Shown in pieces: positions 18,615-27,353 of a DNA stretch of 64,000 nucleotides; position 1 is the stretch's first letter, and each line of letters begins with the position of its first letter. Under the pieces are notes generated by a model. That model was not told the DNA's origin, searched no databases, and saw only the letters and a program-made list of their open reading frames with translations. The stretch spans positions 1 to 64,000 of the forward strand of contig NZ_JAPFQI010000013.1 of the NCBI RefSeq assembly GCF_026183895.1. The letters are read 5' to 3'. The translations under genes were made by a program, and so were the position numbers. This stretch comes from Sabulicella glaciei. GTDB lineage: Bacteria > Pseudomonadota > Alphaproteobacteria > Acetobacterales > Acetobacteraceae.

Positions 18615-18813
18615 CGCCTTTGTCCTCCCGCCCAATGGACAGAGCCTAGACTGGCGCGAGGCGGCGCGGGAGCATGTCTCGACGGCCGTGACGAAGAGTA
18701 ACGTGGACGCCTTGTCATTTGGCAGGGCGGTGCTCAGAGTCTGGTATGCTCCCAGATGGGAGATGGCGTGCGAAGCCGCGCGCGCCCTTGGCTAGACCCA
18801 TGCCGGAGAAACA

Positions 18814-19926
18814 ATGCGCCGCCTTCTCATCGCTCTCGCGCTGCTGCTGAACCTGCCCGTGAGTCTGCCCGCCTGGGCACAGCAGGCGATCCCCGTGACC
18901 ACCGAGCCCGCTCGCGTGGGCAACATGCCGGTGGAGGTGCTGGCGAACGGGTTGGTCGTTCCGGAATCGGTGGTGACGATCCGCACGCGCGTGGACGGCC
19001 AGATCACCGAGGTCCATGTCAGCGAAGGGCAGATGGTGCAGCGCGGCCAGCCGCTCTTCACCCTCGACAGCCGCTTCTATCGCGCGCAGCTCCAGCAGCA
19101 GGAAGCCCAGCTCACGGCGCTGCGGGCCCAGGCGGCGCGCACCCAGGCCGACGCGGTGCGCTACCAGTCGCTGCGCGGCGAGGGCTTCGCGGCGGTGCAG
19201 CGCTTCGAGCTGGCCCAGGCGGAGGCGGCGGCGGCGGCGGCCAACGCCCGCGCCACCGAGGCGCTGATGCAGCAGACCCGGCTCAACATCGAATACGCGC
19301 AGATTGTGGCCGAGGCCGATGGCAAGCTGGGCGCCCTGCCCACGCGCGTCGGCAATTTCGTCCGCCAGGCGGAAAGCACCGCCCTCGGCACCATTACGCA
19401 GATGGATCCTATCCTGGTGCAGTTCGCGGTGCCGGAGCGCTGGCTGCCGCAGATCCGCGCCGCCCTGGCCCAGCCCGAGGGCATTCCCGTCCAGGCACGC
19501 CCGGCGGCGGAGGGGCAGGACCCCTCGACCGGGCGCCTCGTCTTCGTGGACAGCGCGGTGGACACCCAGACCGGCACGATCCAGCTGCGCGCCCGGTTCA
19601 GCAACGCCGACGGCGCGCTCTGGCCCGGCCAGTATGTCCGCGTCAGCCTGACTCCGGCCGAGGATGAGGGTGCGGTGAGCGTCCCCTCCGCCGCAGTGCA
19701 GACCGGCCAGCAGGGGCGCTTCGTCTTCGTGCTGACGCCCGAGGGCGTCGCGCGACGCCGCCCGGTGGAGCTGATCCGCAGCCAGCGCGACCGCGCCATC
19801 GTGCGCGGCGAGATCGCGGATGGCGAGAAGGTGATCGTGGACGGGGCGCAGCGCGTCACGGACGGCGCCCGCGCCAACGAGCGCAACCCCCAGCCGACGC
19901 CGCAGCGCGTCTCACAGGCGGGCTGA
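18814..19926 (+). CDS. RND efflux membrane-fusion (periplasmic adaptor) protein
   Basis: 370 residues. A signal peptide (RRLLIALALLLNLPVSLPAWAQ, no lipobox) precedes a split biotinyl-lipoyl domain (VTIRTRVDGQITEVHVSEGQMVQRGQPLFTLD), an alpha hairpin (about 90-160) and a beta barrel. GTITQMDPILVQFAVPE is typical of the MdtA/AcrA branch. It bridges the inner-membrane pump and an outer-membrane channel. The permease follows after 4 bp; no TolC-like gene is in the window, so an unlinked channel is needed. Confidence 0.92.
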   Translation: MRRLLIALALLLNLPVSLPAWAQQAIPVTTEPARVGNMPVEVLANGLVVPESVVTIRTRVDGQITEVHVSEGQMVQRGQPLFTLDSRFYRAQLQQQEAQLTALRAQAARTQADAVRYQSLRGEGFAAVQRFELAQAEAAAAAANARATEALMQQTRLNIEYAQIVAEADGKLGALPTRVGNFVRQAESTALGTITQMDPILVQFAVPERWLPQIRAALAQPEGIPVQARPAAEGQDPSTGRLVFVDSAVDTQTGTIQLRARFSNADGALWPGQYVRVSLTPAEDEGAVSVPSAAVQTGQQGRFVFVLTPEGVARRRPVELIRSQRDRAIVRGEIADGEKVIVDGAQRVTDGARANERNPQPTPQRVSQAG

Positions 19927-19930
19927 CCCC

Positions 19931-22900
19931 ATGCACATCTCCGAGCTTTGCATCCGCCGCCCGGTCATGACGCTGCTGCTGTCGCTGGCGGCGATCGTCG
20001 CCGGCGCGGTGGCCTATACGCGCCTGCCCGTGGCCGCGGTGCCGCGCGTGGACTTCCCGGTGATCTCCGTCTTCGCGAGCTTCCCCGGAGCCAGCCCGGA
20101 GACCATGGCCACCTCCGTCGCGCTGCCGCTGGAGCGCGAATTCTCCACCATCGCCGGGCTGGAGAGCATGAACTCCACCTCCGGCCAGGACACGCTGAAC
20201 CTCACGCTGCAGTTCCAGCTGGGCCGCAACATCGACAGCGCGGCGCAGGACGTGCAGGCCGCGCTGACGCGCGCGCAGCGGCGCCTGCCCATCGAGATGA
20301 CCATCCCGCCCTCCTACCGGAAGGTGAACCCGGCCGACGCGCCGGTGCTGCTGCTCACCCTCTCGGGCGGCGACGTGCCGATGTACCGGCTGAACGACGT
20401 CGCCTCGACCATCATCGCCCCCGCCCTGTCGCGCGTGCAGGGCGTGGCGCAGGTCGTCACCTATGGCGAGCAGCTCTTTTCCGTGCGCGTGCGGCTCGAC
20501 GCCGACCGCGTGGCGGCGATGGGCATGGCCTTCGACACGGTGCAGCAGGCGATCCAGCAGGCCAACAGCAACGCGCCCGTGGGGCTGCTGACCGGCGAGC
20601 GGCAGCAATTGACGCTGCGCGCCAACGACCAGCCGCAGAACGCGGAGCAGTTCTCCCACCTCGTCGTTTCCGGCCGCGCCAGCGCCCCCGTGCGACTGGG
20701 CGAGATCGCGGAGGTGGTGGACGGGGTACAGAACCAGCGCGTCGCCTCCTGGCGCGATGGGCAGCGGGCCCTCGTCCTCGCGGTGCAGCGCCAGCCCGAC
20801 GCCAATACGGTGGAGGTGGTGGACGGGGTGCTGAAGAGCGTCGAGGCCCTGCAGTCCGCCCTCCCCCCCGGCGCGCGGCTCGGCGTCATGCTCGACCGGT
20901 CGAAATCCATCCGCGCCGCGGTCCATGACGTGCAGCATCACCTGATGATTGCCATCGGGCTGGTGACGCTGGTCTGCTTCCTGTTCCTGCGCCGCGTCTC
21001 GGCGACGCTGATCCCCTCGGTCGCCGTGCCGATCTCGCTCTGCGTCACCTTCGCGCTGATGTACGCGCTGGGCTACGGCATCGACAACGTGACGCTGCTG
21101 GGCCTGACCATCGCCGTCGGCCTCGTGGTGGACGACGCGATCGTGGTGCTGGAAGCGATCATGCGCCACATCGAGGAAGGGATGCGCCCGCTGGAGGCCG
21201 CGATCCGCGGCGCGAAGGAGGTTGCCTTCACCGTCCTGTCCATCACCCTGTCGCTGATGGCCGTCTTCCTGCCCATCCTGCTGATGGGCGGCGTGGTGGG
21301 TCGCGTCTTCAACGCCTTCGCCGCCACCGTCTCGCTGGCGGTCATCGCCTCGCTCGTCGTCTCGCTCACCCTCACCCCACTCATGGCCTCGCGCCTGCCG
21401 GCGCAGCATGGCAAGCCGGGCTGGCTGGACCGGACGCTGGAACGCGGCTTCGTGGCGGTCGAGGGCGCGTATGCCTGGCTGCTCGACCTGTCGCTGCGCT
21501 TCCGCCTCGTGGTCTGGGCCATCTTCCTGGGCTCGGTCCTGGCGGCGGGCTGGATGGCGGTGAAGATGCCCAAGGGCTTCTTCCCCATCGAGGACACGGG
21601 GCTGCTCACCGTCAACACGGAAGGCCCGCGCGGCGCCTCCATCGAGGCGATGGCCGAGATGCAGGCCCGCATCGCCACCGTGTTCGAGGGCAGCCCGTAC
21701 GTGACCAGCGTCGTTTCCTCCGTGGGCGCGGTGGGCGGCTCAGCCTCCATCAACCAGGGGCGCCTCTTCGTTGAGCTGAAGGACCGCTCGCAGCGCCCCG
21801 AGGTGGGCACGGTGATCCAGGATCTGCGCCGGCAGGCCTCGGGCATCCCAGGGCTGCGCGTCTTCATCCAGCCGATCCAGAACATCTCCTTCGGCGCGCG
21901 CCAGTCCCGCACCCTCTACATCTACACCATGCAGGGGCTGCGGCTGGACGAGCTGTATGACTGGGCGCCGCGGCTGGAGCAGGTCCTCGGGCGGCTGCCG
22001 CAGCTTCAGGACGTGAACACCGACCTCCAGCTCGACAGCCCGGTCGTGATGGTGAACGTGGACCGCGACCGCGCCACTGCGATGGGCGTCTCCATCGATC
22101 AGGTGCGGCAGGCGCTCTACTCCGCCTTCGGCTCGCGCCAGATCACCACCATCTACGGCCAGGCCAATGCCTATCCCGTGATCCTGGAGGCGCTGCCGGA
22201 GGACCAGCGGGACGAGAGCGGCCTCGCCAAGCTCTACCTGCGGTCCAATACGGGGCGGCTGGTGCCGCTCTCGGCGCTGGCGACGATCGAGCGGCGCTCC
22301 GGCCCGCTGACGGTCGGCCACCAGGGCCAGCTTCCCGCCGTGACCATCGGCTTCAACACCGCGCCCGGCGTGGCGCTGGGCAACGCGGTGGAGGCGATCC
22401 GCGCGGCGGAGCGGGAGCTGGGCCTGCCGCCCACCGTCGTCACCGGCTTCTCCGGCTCGGCGCAGGTCTTCCAGCAGGCGCTGGCAGGCCAGGGCTGGCT
22501 GGTGCTGGCGGCGGTGCTGATCATGTACGTGGTGCTGGGCGTGCTCTACGAAAGCTTCATCCACCCGCTCACCATCCTGTCCGGACTGCCGGCGGCGGCG
22601 CTGGGCGCCTTCGCGACGCTGTGGTGGTTCGACCTGGACCTGTCGGTGATCGCGGTGATCGGCGTGCTGCTGCTGATCGGCCTGGTGAAGAAGAACGCCA
22701 TCATGGTGGTGGACGTGGCACTGCAGCGGCAGCGCGACGGGGAGTCGGCGCTGGAGGCGGTGCGCCAGGCCTCCATCCTGCGCTTCCGTCCCATCCTGAT
22801 GACGACGCTGGCCGCCGCGGCCGGCGCCGTGCCCATCGCGGCCGGCTGGGGCGCTGCGGCGGAGCTTCGCCAGCCGCTCGGCCTCGCCGTGGTGGGCGGG

Positions 22901-23032
22901 CTGGCCGTCTCGCAGGCGCTGACGCTCTTCGTGACGCCGGTGCTCTACCTGGGCTTCGACAGCCTGGCGCGGAAGCTGTCGCGCGGGCGCGGTCGCCCGG
23001 TGCCGCACGTGCCGGGCGCCCCGGCGGAGTGA
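19931..23032 (+). CDS. RND multidrug efflux permease (MdtB/MdtC-like)
   Basis: 1033 residues, normal for HAE1 RND pumps. It starts MHISELCIRRPVMTLLLSLAAIVAG, has two large periplasmic loops, and 12 membrane segments in two repeats. TM4 carries the proton-relay aspartates in GLVVDDAIVVLEA, the second repeat has GLVKKNAIMVVD, and PFFP-like KGFFPIEDTG is present. Homology to MdtB/C and MuxB/C is clear, but only one permease is encoded instead of the usual MdtB-MdtC pair, so it probably works as a homotrimer. Substrates are unknown. Confidence 0.93.
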   Translation: MHISELCIRRPVMTLLLSLAAIVAGAVAYTRLPVAAVPRVDFPVISVFASFPGASPETMATSVALPLEREFSTIAGLESMNSTSGQDTLNLTLQFQLGRNIDSAAQDVQAALTRAQRRLPIEMTIPPSYRKVNPADAPVLLLTLSGGDVPMYRLNDVASTIIAPALSRVQGVAQVVTYGEQLFSVRVRLDADRVAAMGMAFDTVQQAIQQANSNAPVGLLTGERQQLTLRANDQPQNAEQFSHLVVSGRASAPVRLGEIAEVVDGVQNQRVASWRDGQRALVLAVQRQPDANTVEVVDGVLKSVEALQSALPPGARLGVMLDRSKSIRAAVHDVQHHLMIAIGLVTLVCFLFLRRVSATLIPSVAVPISLCVTFALMYALGYGIDNVTLLGLTIAVGLVVDDAIVVLEAIMRHIEEGMRPLEAAIRGAKEVAFTVLSITLSLMAVFLPILLMGGVVGRVFNAFAATVSLAVIASLVVSLTLTPLMASRLPAQHGKPGWLDRTLERGFVAVEGAYAWLLDLSLRFRLVVWAIFLGSVLAAGWMAVKMPKGFFPIEDTGLLTVNTEGPRGASIEAMAEMQARIATVFEGSPYVTSVVSSVGAVGGSASINQGRLFVELKDRSQRPEVGTVIQDLRRQASGIPGLRVFIQPIQNISFGARQSRTLYIYTMQGLRLDELYDWAPRLEQVLGRLPQLQDVNTDLQLDSPVVMVNVDRDRATAMGVSIDQVRQALYSAFGSRQITTIYGQANAYPVILEALPEDQRDESGLAKLYLRSNTGRLVPLSALATIERRSGPLTVGHQGQLPAVTIGFNTAPGVALGNAVEAIRAAERELGLPPTVVTGFSGSAQVFQQALAGQGWLVLAAVLIMYVVLGVLYESFIHPLTILSGLPAAALGAFATLWWFDLDLSVIAVIGVLLLIGLVKKNAIMVVDVALQRQRDGESALEAVRQASILRFRPILMTTLAAAAGAVPIAAGWGAAAELRQPLGLAVVGGLAVSQALTLFVTPVLYLGFDSLARKLSRGRGRPVPHVPGAPAE

Positions 23033-23036
23033 CAGG

Positions 23037-24440
23037 TCACGGGCGGTGGCCGGAAACGGCCGCCCCCGTGTCGCGTGGCAACATCCAGAAGCCCGGCAGG
23101 GCGCTCAGCACCACCGCCGCCGCGATGACGAAGGCGGCGGTGAAGTCGGCGGGGACCAGCGCCTCGCCCCCGCGCAGGTGGCGCGCCACCTCCAGGCTCG
23201 CCGTCGCCATCACCACGCCGATCGCGCCCGGAAGCTGCTGCGCCGTGCCGTAGAAGCCGGTTCCGGCCGACAGCTTCTCGCGCGGGAGGTCGGCGAAGGC
23301 GAGGGTGTTGAGCGAGGTGAAGTGGAGCGAGCGGAACAGCCCGCCCAGCGCCAGCACCGCGAACATGGCCGCGACCGGCCAGGCATCGCTGAACAGCGCC
23401 CCCGCCCCCACCCCCAGCGCCGCCAGGGCGGTGTTGGCCACCAGCACGGTGCGGAACCCCCAGCGCCGCAGGATCGGGCGCGCCAGCGGCTTCATGGCGA
23501 AGGCGCCGAGCGCGGTGGCGAAGGCAATGAACCCCGCTTCCGTCGCGCCCCAGCCGAAGCCGATCTGCAGCAGCATGGGCACCAGGAAGGGCACCGCCCC
23601 CGCTCCGGTGCGGAACAGCGACCCCGCGAGCGTCGCGGCGCGAAAGGACGGGAAGCGCAGCAGCGACAGGTCGAGGGCCGGGCGCTCCACCCGCCGGCAA
23701 TGCCGCAGCGCCACCCAGCCGATGAGAAGTCCCGCGACAAGCAACGCCTCGGGCAGGAGGCCGGGCAGCACGCCGCGCCCCACCGTTTCCAGCCCCGCCA
23801 TGGTCCCCGCCAGCGCGGCGCCGACCAGCACCAGCCCCAGCACATCGGGCCGGCCGGACGGGCGGATCTCCGAGCGCGGGATCTTCCAGGCGACCAGGGC
23901 GAGGCCCAGCGCCGCGACCGGCAGGTTGATCCAGAAGACCGACCGCCAGCCGAACAGGTCGGTGAGCAGCCCGCCCAGTGGCGGGCCGGAAATCGGGCCC
24001 AGCATGGCGGGCATGGTCAGCCAGGTCATCGCGGTCAGCATCTCCTCCTTGCGGATGGAGGAAAGCAGGAGGAGTCGCCCCACCGGCACCATCATTGCGC
24101 CGCCCAAGCCCTGCACCACCCGCCACAGCACGAGCTCGCCGAGTGAGTTGGCGAGGCCGCAGGCGGCGGAGGACAGGCCAAACAGCGCGATGGCCAGCAG
24201 GAAGACCCGCTTCGCCCCGAAGCGGTCGGCGATGGTGCCGGAAACCGGGATGAACACGGTCAGCGCGACGAGGTAGGCGGTGACGGCCACGCCCAGCCGT
24301 GCCGGATCCTCGCCCAGGTCGCGCGCCATGGAGGGCAGCGCCGTCGCCACCGCCGAGGAGTCCAGGTTCTGCATGAACAGGGCCGAGGCCACGATGGCGG
24401 CGGTGACGCGCGTGTCGGCCATGGGAGGCGGGGATTCCAC
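23037..24440 (-). CDS. MFS drug exporter, DHA2 (14-TMS, EmrB/QacA) family
   Basis: 467 residues, about 14 membrane segments. Motif A is seen as GTIADRFGAKRVF, and motif C-like GPISGPPLGGLLTDLFGWRSVFWINLP is diagnostic of the DHA2 family. LDSSAVATALPSMARDLG in helix 1 is the usual DHA2 opening with the TM1 aspartate. It converges with the RND permease (4-bp gap) and diverges from the aminotransferase. The start is GTG at 24440, or ATG at 24422, which gives the more conserved length; neither has a strong Shine-Dalgarno. Confidence 0.9.
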   Translation of the reverse strand: MESPPPMADTRVTAAIVASALFMQNLDSSAVATALPSMARDLGEDPARLGVAVTAYLVALTVFIPVSGTIADRFGAKRVFLLAIALFGLSSAACGLANSLGELVLWRVVQGLGGAMMVPVGRLLLLSSIRKEEMLTAMTWLTMPAMLGPISGPPLGGLLTDLFGWRSVFWINLPVAALGLALVAWKIPRSEIRPSGRPDVLGLVLVGAALAGTMAGLETVGRGVLPGLLPEALLVAGLLIGWVALRHCRRVERPALDLSLLRFPSFRAATLAGSLFRTGAGAVPFLVPMLLQIGFGWGATEAGFIAFATALGAFAMKPLARPILRRWGFRTVLVANTALAALGVGAGALFSDAWPVAAMFAVLALGGLFRSLHFTSLNTLAFADLPREKLSAGTGFYGTAQQLPGAIGVVMATASLEVARHLRGGEALVPADFTAAFVIAAAVVLSALPGFWMLPRDTGAAVSGHRP

Positions 24441-24478
24441 GAGTTGCCTGCCCCGAAGTTTCGAGGCATGGGCCGCCG

Positions 24479-25582
24479 ATGATCCTGCTGACTCCCGGCC
24501 CCGTCCAGACCCACCCCACCGTGCGCGCCGCGATGAACGAGGATGTCGCGCCCTGGAACGCGGCTTTCCGCCCGGTCTACGAGGAGGTGCGCCACCGGCT
24601 GCGTGCCCTGGCCGGCGGGGTCGAAGGCGTCCACGCCACCCTGCCCCTGCAGGGGGCGGGACACATGCTGATGGAAGCCGCGATCCGCAGCTTCGTGGCG
24701 CCGGGCGCGGCGCTGCTGGTCCCGATGAACGGCGAGTACGCCCGTCGCATGGCCCGGCTGGCGCGCGAGGCGGGACGGGTGGTGATCGAGCTTCCCCTGC
24801 CCGACACGCGCGGCGCCCGCGCCGAGGAGGTGGCCGAGGCCCTGTCCCGCCATCCCGAGGCCACCCACGTCGCGGTGGTGCAGAGCGAGACGGGCAGCGG
24901 CATCGTCAACGACCCGGCCGCGATCGGCGCGGCGGTGCGCACGGCGGGGCGGCGCATGATCCTCGATGCCGTCTCGGCCTTCGGCGCGCTGCCGCTCGAC
25001 CTCGCTTCGCAGCCGGAGGTCGATGCGGCCTGCTTCACCTCCAACAAGTGCCTGGAAGGCGTGCCCGGCTTCGGCTTCGCCGTGGCGCGGGTGGACCGGG
25101 TGGAGGAATGCGCCGGCCAAGCCGGGTCCTGGTCGCTGGACCTCGCCGACGTGTGGAAGAACACGCAGGTGAATGGCTGGGGCTCCATGCGCTTCACCGG
25201 CCCGGTGCAGGCCATCCTCGCCATGCGCGTCGCCCTCGACCGACTGGACGCGGAAGGCGGGCGGGAAGTGCGGCTGGCGCGCTACCGCGCCAATGCCCGC
25301 GCCCTGCACGAGGGCTTCGCGGCGCTTGGCCTGCGCCCCTACCTGTCTGTGGAGAACCAGGGTCCGATCGTCGTGACGGTGCACCAGCCGGAAGGGCTGG
25401 ACTTCCCGCGCTTCATCGCGGCGCTGGAGCGCAATGGTGTCACGATCAGCGCCTATTTCACCACGGAGGCGCCGAGCTTCCGCGTCGGCGCCATCGGCGA
25501 CGTGGGCCTGCTGGAGATGCGCCGCGCGGTGGAGGCGGTGCGCGACTCCCTGGCCGAATTGGGCCTTCCGCGCGCCGCCTGA
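24479..25582 (+). CDS. phnW: Class V PLP aminotransferase, 2-aminoethylphosphonate--pyruvate transaminase-like
   Basis: 367 residues. LLTPGPVQTHPTVRAAM at the N terminus, LQGAGHMLMEAAI, VVQSETGSGIVNDP, ILDAVSAFGALPLD and the PLP lysine K190 in TSNKCLEGVPGFGF follow the PhnW/AEP-transaminase pattern closely. The reaction would be 2-aminoethylphosphonate plus pyruvate to phosphonoacetaldehyde plus alanine. No phnX, phnA or phosphonate transporter is adjacent, so a related role such as alanine-glyoxylate or another amine transamination is possible. It diverges from the MFS exporter across 38 bp. Confidence 0.75.
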   Translation: MILLTPGPVQTHPTVRAAMNEDVAPWNAAFRPVYEEVRHRLRALAGGVEGVHATLPLQGAGHMLMEAAIRSFVAPGAALLVPMNGEYARRMARLAREAGRVVIELPLPDTRGARAEEVAEALSRHPEATHVAVVQSETGSGIVNDPAAIGAAVRTAGRRMILDAVSAFGALPLDLASQPEVDAACFTSNKCLEGVPGFGFAVARVDRVEECAGQAGSWSLDLADVWKNTQVNGWGSMRFTGPVQAILAMRVALDRLDAEGGREVRLARYRANARALHEGFAALGLRPYLSVENQGPIVVTVHQPEGLDFPRFIAALERNGVTISAYFTTEAPSFRVGAIGDVGLLEMRRAVEAVRDSLAELGLPRAA

Positions 25583-25656
25583 TCGCGTAACCTCCCCGTC
25601 AAAGCACCGGGCGCACCATGGCCCGGCCGACGCGACCACAGGGAGGTCCAACGACG

Positions 25657-27285
25657 ATGCTGCGCGGCCTGATGCAGGAGCATCCGCTCCTTGTTTCCTC
25701 CATCCTGACGCATGCGGCGAAGCATCATCGCGGCGCCCGGCTGGTCGGTGTGGACCCCGAGGGAGGTCGGCACCGTTCCTCCTGGCCGGATCTGGAGCTT
25801 CAGGCGAAGCGCATCGCCGCCGCGCTGCGCCGCCGAGGCGTCCAGCAGGGCGAGCGCATCGCCACCCTCGGCTGGAACGGGTTGGAACACCTGGCGGTGT
25901 ACTACGCCGCCTCCGGCATGGGGGCGGTGCTGCACACGGTGAATCCCCGCCTCTTCGCCGACCAGATCGCCTTTATCCTGGAGGATGCGGGCGACACGCA
26001 TCTCTTCCTCGACCCCACGGTCGCGCCGGCGCTGACCGCCATCGCCGACCGCCTGCCGAAGGCGCTCCGCACCGTCATCCTGCTGCGCGACGCCCCGCAC
26101 CCCGACCTGCCCTGCGAGGTGGTGACGCTGGAGGAGTTCATCTCCGCCGAGACAGGCGACTACGAATGGCCGCAGCTGGATGAGCGCGCGGCTTCCTCGC
26201 TCTGCTACACCTCCGGCACCACGGGCATGCCGAAGGGCGTGCTGTATTCTCACCGCTCCACCGTGCTGCACGCCATGGCGGCGGTGCAGCCCGATGTCTT
26301 CGCGCTGTCCGCGATGGACGTGGCGATGCCGGTGGTGCCGATGTTCCACGTCAATGGCTGGGGCATCCCCTATGCCGCGCCCATGGTCGGCGCCTCCATG
26401 GTGCTGCCGGGGCCGCGCCTCGACCCCGCCTCGCTCTTCTCGCTCTTCGAGGAGGAGCGCGTCTCCTTCTCCGCCGGCGTGCCGACCATCTGGACGCTCC
26501 TGCTGCAATGGCTGCGGCAGGATCCGTCGCGCCGCTTCGCGAAGCCGCCGCGCCTCGTCGTCGGGGGCACGGCGCTGCCGGTGGCGATCACCGAGGGATT
26601 CTTGAAGGAATACGACGTGCCCATCCTGCATGCCTGGGGCATGACGGAAATCTCGCCCCTCGGCTCGGTCAATGCGCGCAAGGCGGAGAACGCGGATTGG
26701 GACGAGGCGCGCTTCCTCGACTATTCGCGCAAGCAGGGGCGGCCCGAGTTCGGCGTGGATTTCCGCGTGCTGGGCGCGGATGGCAACCCCATCCCGCAGG
26801 ACGAGACCGCCTTCGGCGAGCTGGAGGTGCGGGGCCACTGGACCGCCAACGGCTACTTCAACCGGGACAAGGACCCGGCGGTGACGGAGGATGGCTGGTT
26901 CCGCACCGGCGACGTCGTCACCCTCGACGCGCTGGGCGAGATCGAGATCGTGGATCGCGCCAAGGACGTCATCAAGTCGGGCGGCGAATGGATCTCCTCC
27001 ATCACGCTGGAGAATCTGGCGCTCGCGCATCCCGACGTGCAGATGGCCGCGGCCATCCCGGTGGCCCATCCGAAATGGGACGAGCGCCCGTTGCTGCTGG
27101 TCGTGCCGAAGCCCGGCACCTCGCCCACGCCGGAAAGCGTGCTGGCGGTGCTGGAGGGCAAGGTGGCGAAGTGGTGGATGCCCGACCGCGTGGAGTTCGT
27201 GGAGACCTTGCCGCTCACCGCCACCGGCAAGCTGTGGAAGGCGGAGTTGAAACGGCAGTGGAAGGATTTCTCCCTGCCCGGCTGA
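25657..27285 (+). CDS. Long-chain fatty acid--CoA ligase (AMP-binding)
   Basis: 542 residues. It activates a fatty or related carboxylic acid to the acyl-CoA through an acyl-adenylate. The P-loop is YTSGTTGMPKGVLYSH, then HAWGMTEISPLGSV, GWFRTGDVV and the catalytic lysine near LTATGKLWKAEL. The start at 25657 is preferred because GGAGG (25642-25646) lies 10 nt upstream; an in-frame ATG at 25618 would add 13 residues that do not look conserved. It probably works in fatty-acid or branched-chain catabolism. Confidence 0.9.
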   Translation: MLRGLMQEHPLLVSSILTHAAKHHRGARLVGVDPEGGRHRSSWPDLELQAKRIAAALRRRGVQQGERIATLGWNGLEHLAVYYAASGMGAVLHTVNPRLFADQIAFILEDAGDTHLFLDPTVAPALTAIADRLPKALRTVILLRDAPHPDLPCEVVTLEEFISAETGDYEWPQLDERAASSLCYTSGTTGMPKGVLYSHRSTVLHAMAAVQPDVFALSAMDVAMPVVPMFHVNGWGIPYAAPMVGASMVLPGPRLDPASLFSLFEEERVSFSAGVPTIWTLLLQWLRQDPSRRFAKPPRLVVGGTALPVAITEGFLKEYDVPILHAWGMTEISPLGSVNARKAENADWDEARFLDYSRKQGRPEFGVDFRVLGADGNPIPQDETAFGELEVRGHWTANGYFNRDKDPAVTEDGWFRTGDVVTLDALGEIEIVDRAKDVIKSGGEWISSITLENLALAHPDVQMAAAIPVAHPKWDERPLLLVVPKPGTSPTPESVLAVLEGKVAKWWMPDRVEFVETLPLTATGKLWKAELKRQWKDFSLPG

Positions 27286-27312
27286 GGCGACGATTCCACC
27301 TTGCGCGTCGCC
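27286..27312 (+). terminator. Weak hairpin after the acyl-CoA ligase
   Basis: GGCGACG (27286-27292) pairs with CGTCGCC (27306-27312) around a 13-nt loop directly after the stop codon. Only a short T run follows, so this is at best an inefficient terminator before the next gene, which has its own strong ribosome-binding site. Confidence 0.3.
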
Positions 27313-27353
27313 ACGGGCTTTGGTCGCATCACGTGTCCATCGGGAGAGGCTTC

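Noticed and set aside
18719-18738. TGGCA-like and TGC elements resembling a sigma-54 promoter in the same gap
   Set aside because: The GG-to-GC spacing is one base short of the strict sigma-54 requirement and there is no enhancer-binding regulator gene nearby.
18712-18750. TTGTCA (18712-18717) and TATGCT (18745-18750) upstream of the RND genes
   Set aside because: The spacing of 27 bp is far too long for a sigma-70 promoter, and no better -35 lies at 16-18 bp.
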